Positions 46,053 through 51,450 of a stretch of DNA of 51,450 nt are shown here, in pieces. Position 1 is the first letter of the stretch; each line of letters starts with the position of its first letter. The notes below the pieces were generated by a model. The model worked only from the letters and a program-made list of their open reading frames with translations. It ran no database searches and was not told the origin of the DNA. Both the position numbers and the translations under genes were made by a program. Source of the DNA: a bacterium (GTDB taxonomy: Bacteria; Bacillota; Clostridia; Lachnospirales; Lachnospiraceae); the NCBI GenBank assembly GCA_028727105.1, contig JAQYOU010000090.1, forward strand, positions 1 through 51,450, read 5' to 3'.

Positions 46053-48629
46053 ATGTCAGATCCTACTGTTATACAAGCCCAAAAAACAAAGACCACCACT
46101 CTGCAGACCGGTCAGATGATGGAGCAGCAACAGGTTGTGGCGCAGCCCCTTCATTTAGACGCATTAGACCAGACAACAAAAAAGCCTTCCTGGACATCAT
46201 CCGTCAAAAAAAACTCTCTTTTTGACAAGCCCAAGTCAGAATCTGTCTACACGCTTCCCCAATCGGAGGTACATCATAATTATTCCGACGAACGCTTGGA
46301 TGCTTTTCAGGAGAATCTTTCTTACAACATCACTCTCGACCTTTCGATCGCACAGAATAAGCTCGCGAATTCGCCTGTCGGCCCGGCATGTATGGATGCG
46401 CTGCATGCCATTCAGCAATACGCTGCACTGCCTCTTAGGAAAACAAAACGTGCAGTTCAGGCAGCCGCACTGAACAATGCACGCAAAAAGATTGCCGAAT
46501 TTATTGCGAGTCATAAGGAAAAATCCGATGTTGCAGATGAGATGATGAACCGATATCAGGTTTATTTTTCTACATTTTGCGACGGAAATCTATTTGAACG
46601 CGACAAAGGAACCATGTTGCGCATTGACGCAACCAGTGAGCAGGACACCCCGGAGCTGAAGCAGGTCAAAGACAGAAAGGTCAAATATGCGGACCGGAGA
46701 GATGATCCCCTGTTTGTCCATGAGCCTTCCATGAATGACATCGCACAGAACCAGCTGGGAGACTGCTATCTGCAAGCCGGGGTATCCTCACTGATCATGA
46801 ACAACCCCACTGCGATCAAAGAATGTATGCAGGACAATGGCGACGGAACGGTTACCGTACGTTTCTTTCAGAGATTTCACGATATGTCCAATGAATCCCA
46901 GGTTCAATTGGACCATCCTTCGCTGTCCGATCTGTGGTCAGCGAAGGCTTCCCAAGTCATGTCGGACAAAGATCTGATCTTCAAATTGCTTCAAAATTCA
47001 GAATGTCCGAATATCCTACAAACACTCAGCGAGCCAGGAACCACGGCATCTATTGCGCTGGACAACTACCTTGAGAAGCAGTTGGAAACAAAAATACGCG
47101 AAAAAGGGCTTCCCAACGACCAGGGAAATCTGATGATGCTGAAAGGTTTATATTTCGCATCATTTCAGGACACAATGGGAAAAGCTGAAATCTACCAGAA
47201 GGGTGCCAATGTCGAACAAACGCTCCATCTGGCTGATAAACTGGCCCAAAATAAAGAAATACAGGATCAGGTCGTATCCTACATGCGCACATGTATGAAT
47301 AATCCCGATATGGATCTTCATGAGATCTATACCGCATGCCTGATCCGCCTGTATGCACATTTTCCCATAGTACCAGTTTTTGAACAGGAATTCAAAGATC
47401 TTGGACTATCGTCGCCGGACACACTGGAATTAGGTAAACTCTTAGCTGCGCAGCAAACGGATTCCAAAGACATGCAGGAAAAGACAGCGGATCGCTTTGT
47501 CCCTATGTATGTTACCGTTACAAAAGAGGTTCCCGTAATAAAAAAAGACAACACAGGAGAGGAAGAAGATGCCTATACAAAAGAATCTCTCTGGATGCAG
47601 CTTTTGGAAAAGGCTTATGCTGCATCCGGTCTGCACGGTAATGAACTTTCGGAAGAGGCCAGGCAAAAGATAAAAGAAAAGGTCGATTTGCATAAAAAGG
47701 AACTGGAGGCGGGAGGTATGTCCGGCGATAAACTCCAGCGAAACCTGAACGAATATGAGAAACTGTTGTTACGCAAATGGGCTCATTCCTTTGAAGGAAT
47801 TGTAGGCGGACACAGTGGTTCTTTTCTGGAGAAGCTCACCGGCAAAAAGAACACCGCAACAGACTTCAAATTAATGGACGCGCAAGCATTTACTACTGCT
47901 TTCGATACGAATACCTTTCAGGAACAGATTCGCCAGACGACCAATATTGATATCCCAATCTCTGATATCATGAAGGATTTATCTGATTTCCTGGAACAAA
48001 AGCATGCAACCACATATGGCACAAAATCCTATTTTACACAACCGCTCTATATCGAAGATATCGAAGAAGCAATGCAGGATTTCTCCTCCAGAAAAACCTG
48101 GCTGAGACCAGGCACTCTCACGGCTATCCGAAAGACCTGTTCAGACAACGGGATCAAGCTGAAGGAGCTGTCAGACAAGGTCAAAAAATGCATGCGTGAC
48201 ACACTGCACAACAATGACAAATACAATCTCCTGCACCGCCCGATGTCAGGAGCCTATACGCCATATGCGGAAACGACCTTTGAACAGATCAAACAAAATC
48301 TGAAAAATAAGGTCCCCGTATCGGTGGGTACGATCAAGTTTTTACCCGAGGGCGTACAGGCCATCGGTCGTAACGGTGAGTCCGAGCAGAGCGGTCTTTA
48401 CGAACAACATGCCTACTCCGTTGTCGGCACAGTGGAACAGGATGGCAAATATTTCGTTCAGCTAAGAAATCCGTGGTCAACAGGAGAGATGGAATACGTC
48501 CAAACACGGCACTCTGACGGAAGCACCAGCTATTTCTCCCACAGGAACGACAGCGATAAGAGCGGTATCTTCAACATCGAGCTCAATCACCTGTTATCCC
48601 GAATTAGCAGAATTAATTTTAGCGGTTAG
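46053..48629 (+). CDS. calpain-like (C2 family) cysteine protease
   Basis: 'IAQNQLGDCYLQAGVSSL' (Cys codon 46764), 'GLYEQHAYSVVGTV' (His codon 48408), 'QLRNPWSTGEMEY' (Asn codon 48468); start at ATG 46053 after AAGGAGG. Confidence 0.88.
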   Translation: MSDPTVIQAQKTKTTTLQTGQMMEQQQVVAQPLHLDALDQTTKKPSWTSSVKKNSLFDKPKSESVYTLPQSEVHHNYSDERLDAFQENLSYNITLDLSIAQNKLANSPVGPACMDALHAIQQYAALPLRKTKRAVQAAALNNARKKIAEFIASHKEKSDVADEMMNRYQVYFSTFCDGNLFERDKGTMLRIDATSEQDTPELKQVKDRKVKYADRRDDPLFVHEPSMNDIAQNQLGDCYLQAGVSSLIMNNPTAIKECMQDNGDGTVTVRFFQRFHDMSNESQVQLDHPSLSDLWSAKASQVMSDKDLIFKLLQNSECPNILQTLSEPGTTASIALDNYLEKQLETKIREKGLPNDQGNLMMLKGLYFASFQDTMGKAEIYQKGANVEQTLHLADKLAQNKEIQDQVVSYMRTCMNNPDMDLHEIYTACLIRLYAHFPIVPVFEQEFKDLGLSSPDTLELGKLLAAQQTDSKDMQEKTADRFVPMYVTVTKEVPVIKKDNTGEEEDAYTKESLWMQLLEKAYAASGLHGNELSEEARQKIKEKVDLHKKELEAGGMSGDKLQRNLNEYEKLLLRKWAHSFEGIVGGHSGSFLEKLTGKKNTATDFKLMDAQAFTTAFDTNTFQEQIRQTTNIDIPISDIMKDLSDFLEQKHATTYGTKSYFTQPLYIEDIEEAMQDFSSRKTWLRPGTLTAIRKTCSDNGIKLKELSDKVKKCMRDTLHNNDKYNLLHRPMSGAYTPYAETTFEQIKQNLKNKVPVSVGTIKFLPEGVQAIGRNGESEQSGLYEQHAYSVVGTVEQDGKYFVQLRNPWSTGEMEYVQTRHSDGSTSYFSHRNDSDKSGIFNIELNHLLSRISRINFSG

Positions 48630-48670
48630 CTTCATGCTGCTCCCAAGCATAAGAAAGGAGACTATACATT

Positions 48671-49972
48671 ATGAACGAATGGATCATTCAGGCAATTCCT
48701 CATACCGCCCGCAGTGCCTACGCTTCTCTCGTAAGCGCTGAGTGGCAGATGCTTCTGCCAGCGGATGAGACCATGCTTTTCGGTGTTTCCATCAACAACC
48801 TTCCCTGCGGTGCCCTTCTGGCACGTACATCAGAGGGGCGCTTTGAGGTCGTCTCCCTGATCGTCAGAGAAGAAAGCCGGCATCAGGGGATCGCCACTGC
48901 CCTCTGGCGCGCTGCCGAACAGGCTGCCCTGGAACAGAGCCGGGGAACGCTCGACGTATGCTATCAGGTATCCGACTCCGAAAATGACACATTTTTTCGC
49001 TATTTTCTGCGAAACGGTTTTACGCTTCCGCGGGAGGGCTCCTGCCACTATGTACTGCCGATCGATCAGCTTGCGCACACCATGCTCGCAGGACTTCCGC
49101 AGATCACCGCCAAGGCAGAGGCCAATATGTTTCCGTTGAACCAGATACCTGATGCCGATGCCAGGGTCAGCTACTCTTTCATCGAGCGTAAGCTGCCCGT
49201 CGGAATGCGCGCGGATCATGCACCGGGACAGATTCTCTGGGAATACAGCATCGGCTATGTCTCCCAAAAAAATGTTCCTGCATTCGTGATCTTTTGCGAA
49301 TATGAGGGCATGCTTCATCTGCACAGCGCATACTCTGAGCATCCGTCAAGCGGAAAGATATTGATCGCTCTCCTTCGCAAGGCATATGACCGGCTGATGC
49401 AGGAGCCGGAGCGATTCACTGGCTTTCGCGTCACCACCGTGAACAGCACCTCGGAAAAGCTGGTGCAGACACTGCTATCCGGTGCCGACCCCGTGAAGCA
49501 CCACCTGTTTTATACACAGAAGCCGCTCACCTATCACACACCGCATCTCCCGGAATGGGGCGGCGTGCTGGCGCGCTCCAGGGGACTGATGGATGAGCTG
49601 GCAGATCATGGCGGTGATATTTCTCTCGTCACAGCTCCCGGAATCCTTCCGTATATGATCTGGCAGCCCGAAAAAGAACTGCATATTGAGTTGTTCTATT
49701 CGGTTGAGGATGAAACCTATACGCAATTTACCCTGACGGCACAGCTACCTGTCCATATTACCGGTGATCAGACTAAGACCCTGCAAAAAGAGATGGCTGA
49801 TGACCCGGGGTCCGGGATGCTGTTGCCATACAGTACAGGCGACCGTTTCGCACTGGTTGCCACACAGACAGAAGGCGCTGTTCTTGAATCAGACCAGACC
49901 ATAGACAATTTTTTGAAGCCCTTTTCAGAGCAGGCAACACGCCTGTTGGCACTGCTCCATGAAAGCCGATGA
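48671..49972 (+). CDS. tandem GNAT acetyltransferase-like protein with extra C-terminal domain
   Basis: 'EVVSLIVREESRHQGIATALWRAAEQAA' motif A; second GNAT-like half; ~140-aa C-terminal domain. Confidence 0.78.
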   Translation: MNEWIIQAIPHTARSAYASLVSAEWQMLLPADETMLFGVSINNLPCGALLARTSEGRFEVVSLIVREESRHQGIATALWRAAEQAALEQSRGTLDVCYQVSDSENDTFFRYFLRNGFTLPREGSCHYVLPIDQLAHTMLAGLPQITAKAEANMFPLNQIPDADARVSYSFIERKLPVGMRADHAPGQILWEYSIGYVSQKNVPAFVIFCEYEGMLHLHSAYSEHPSSGKILIALLRKAYDRLMQEPERFTGFRVTTVNSTSEKLVQTLLSGADPVKHHLFYTQKPLTYHTPHLPEWGGVLARSRGLMDELADHGGDISLVTAPGILPYMIWQPEKELHIELFYSVEDETYTQFTLTAQLPVHITGDQTKTLQKEMADDPGSGMLLPYSTGDRFALVATQTEGAVLESDQTIDNFLKPFSEQATRLLALLHESR

Positions 49973-50014
49973 AAAAAGGGAACGCCGGATCTTTCCTTCC
50001 GGGCTCCCTTTTTT
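49972..50014. terminator. bidirectional intrinsic terminator
   Basis: aaaaaagggaacgccgg...ccgggctccctttttt. Confidence 0.8.
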
Positions 50015-50021
50015 GATGTCC

Positions 50022-50507
50022 TTATTTCATCGTGATATCTGCATACTCTGCCGCTGACGCCTGCAGCAGATCCGCCGGAGCCAACTCGATCTGTGATCCG
50101 ATCCTGCCGCCGCTGACGATGATCGTCTCCAGCGTTTCCGCCGAAGCATCCACACGGGTCACATACTGCTTTTTCATTCCAATGGCTGTGCAGCCTCCGC
50201 GGATGTAGCCCGTGATCTGGTTGATCTCCTTGACGTGGATCATCGCCACGGATTTTTCCCCGACAGCGCGCGCCGCCGCCTTCAGATCCAGCTCCGCCTC
50301 GATGGGGATCACGAACACAAAATAATTCTTGCTGGCGCCCACGGTCACCAGTGTCTTATACACCTTTTCATGGGGCAGCCCCAGCATGTCCGCGATCTGG
50401 ATGCCATCCTCAAACTCCTTGCACTCATAGGTCAGATGCGTAAAGGGGATCTTCATCCGCTCTAAGATACGCATCGCATTTGTCTTTACTTCTTTTTGTT
50501 TTGCCAT
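50022..50507 (-). CDS. ybaK: YbaK/Cys-tRNA(Pro) deacylase
   Basis: 'KTLVTVGASKNYFVFVIPIEAELDLKAAARAVGEKSVAMIHVKEINQITGYIRGGCTAIGMKK'. Confidence 0.92.
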   Translation of the reverse strand: MAKQKEVKTNAMRILERMKIPFTHLTYECKEFEDGIQIADMLGLPHEKVYKTLVTVGASKNYFVFVIPIEAELDLKAAARAVGEKSVAMIHVKEINQITGYIRGGCTAIGMKKQYVTRVDASAETLETIIVSGGRIGSQIELAPADLLQASAAEYADITMK

Positions 50508-50518
50508 TACTCTTTACC

Positions 50519-51223
50519 TCATTTTATTTCTACTTCCTGCCAGATGACCGGCAGCTCCCCACCATTTTTATAGCAGACCGCCATCGCATAATCAGACAGT
50601 GCATGTTCTGCAAAATATATATTTACACCCGGTAGATTTTGTGATCCCGATAGCGCAGGCAGACAGACATTTGCATTCCCTTCTGCGCTCTGCACCAGCT
50701 CCCCCTCTGCCACAACCGTAAAGGATCGCAGATCGCATGCCATACCATCCCCGGTGTATTTGATGTAGCTCTCCTTCCGCGCCCAGATACGGTAAAAATC
50801 CATGCCTTCCGCGAGAGCCTTCTGTTCTGCCTCTGTGAAAAAGCGAGCCGCAATCCGGTCATTTCGATGGGTCTCTCCGATCATCTGAATATCGCAGCCC
50901 AGTTCCACCGGCCCGAATGCCGCCAGCACATAGTCACCGGAATGGGACAGATTAAATTGAATATCCGGTCTGTCTTTGACGTAAGGCTTGCCATGTGCAC
51001 CGTATGCGATCGTGATCTCCCGCTCACGCAAGCCGTACAACTGCCGCAGACCATGATCCATCAGCGTCCAGGCTCCAAGCGTGCTTCTTCTGCCGCCATC
51101 CGCTTTAACCACTTCGATCTTCTGTTGTCTTTCCTTTGATAATTCACAAAAAAAATACCGGAACACATCCTCCTGCTCCAGCATTTTTGCATTTGCATAA
51201 TATCCCTGAATTCTTGTGTCCAT
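50519..51223 (-). CDS. 4'-phosphopantetheinyl transferase (Sfp-type)
   Basis: 'KPYVKDRPDIQFNLSHSGDYVLAAFGPVELGCDIQMIG...FYRIWARKESYIKYTGDGM'. Confidence 0.92.
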   Translation of the reverse strand: MDTRIQGYYANAKMLEQEDVFRYFFCELSKERQQKIEVVKADGGRRSTLGAWTLMDHGLRQLYGLREREITIAYGAHGKPYVKDRPDIQFNLSHSGDYVLAAFGPVELGCDIQMIGETHRNDRIAARFFTEAEQKALAEGMDFYRIWARKESYIKYTGDGMACDLRSFTVVAEGELVQSAEGNANVCLPALSGSQNLPGVNIYFAEHALSDYAMAVCYKNGGELPVIWQEVEIK

Positions 51224-51276
51224 GGCTATTAGTTTACCACGATACAACTGTGATTTCCACTGCTACATTCATTTTT

Positions 51277-51450
51277 TCATTTCAGAGAATGGTGTTCCCG
51301 CACTAGTTCCGCATATAATTGTTCTCCGCTCCATCCGGCGTTATGGGGCGTGAGGATCGCCTTGCAGGCAATCGGTGCGATCATCTCTGCTTTGCAGGCA
51401 TCAAGAAACTCATCCAGTGCATCATCATCCATCCCTACAAATACGAGCAT
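51277..51450 (-). CDS. DUF3783-like protein, probably truncated by the window end
   Basis: Minus reading MLVFVGMDDDALDEFLDACKAEMIAPIACKAILTPHNAGWSGEQLYAELVREHHSLK*. Confidence 0.65.
   Translation of the reverse strand: MLVFVGMDDDALDEFLDACKAEMIAPIACKAILTPHNAGWSGEQLYAELVREHHSLK

Noticed and set aside
1-51450. CRISPR arrays, tRNA/rRNA genes, transposases or prophage structural genes
   Set aside because: Looked for regularly spaced direct repeats, tRNA-like cloverleafs and transposase/integrase motifs; none convincingly seen.

Overview
The window reads as a Lachnospiraceae-like (Clostridia) chromosomal segment. This placement is inferred from gene families and codon usage, not from a search. 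It starts inside a truncated AbiEi/DUF6088-like antitoxin gene and ends inside a DUF3783-like gene. Housekeeping and metabolic content: BlaI/BlaR1-type regulator pair, MetY, KdgK-like sugar kinase, a flavodoxin-DUF3793-Fur-like operon, BioB, a ClpX-like ATPase, a radical SAM protein, galT-galK, GH127-GH51 arabinofuranosidases, YbaK and a 4'-PPTase. Signalling content: two GGDEF proteins, a CZB-type MCP, a FapA-like protein with 26-aa repeats, an HPt protein, and a GHKL/LytTR two-component system. Defence: a Septu-like PtuA/PtuB (AAA ATPase plus HNH) pair. The strongest candidate for an undescribed system is a pair of two-gene modules. One encodes a HipA/PI-kinase-like protein with a coiled-coil N-terminus next to a tandem GNAT protein (18.7-21.2 kb). 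The other encodes a calpain-like cysteine protease with an intact C/H/N triad next to a second, recognisably homologous tandem GNAT protein with an extra C-terminal domain (46.0-50.0 kb). Other points of interest: a shared GTTAG-N6-CTAAC dyad at three iron/metal-associated promoters, including feoA fused by overlap to a GGDEF-EAL gene; a hairpin-rich leader ending at a truncated ZIP-transporter remnant; SD-sequestering inverted repeats ahead of blaI and of an XRE-Uma2 gene; a structured ncRNA candidate downstream of galT; and a 5'-truncated tannase-like esterase. No tRNA, rRNA, CRISPR array or transposase was seen.
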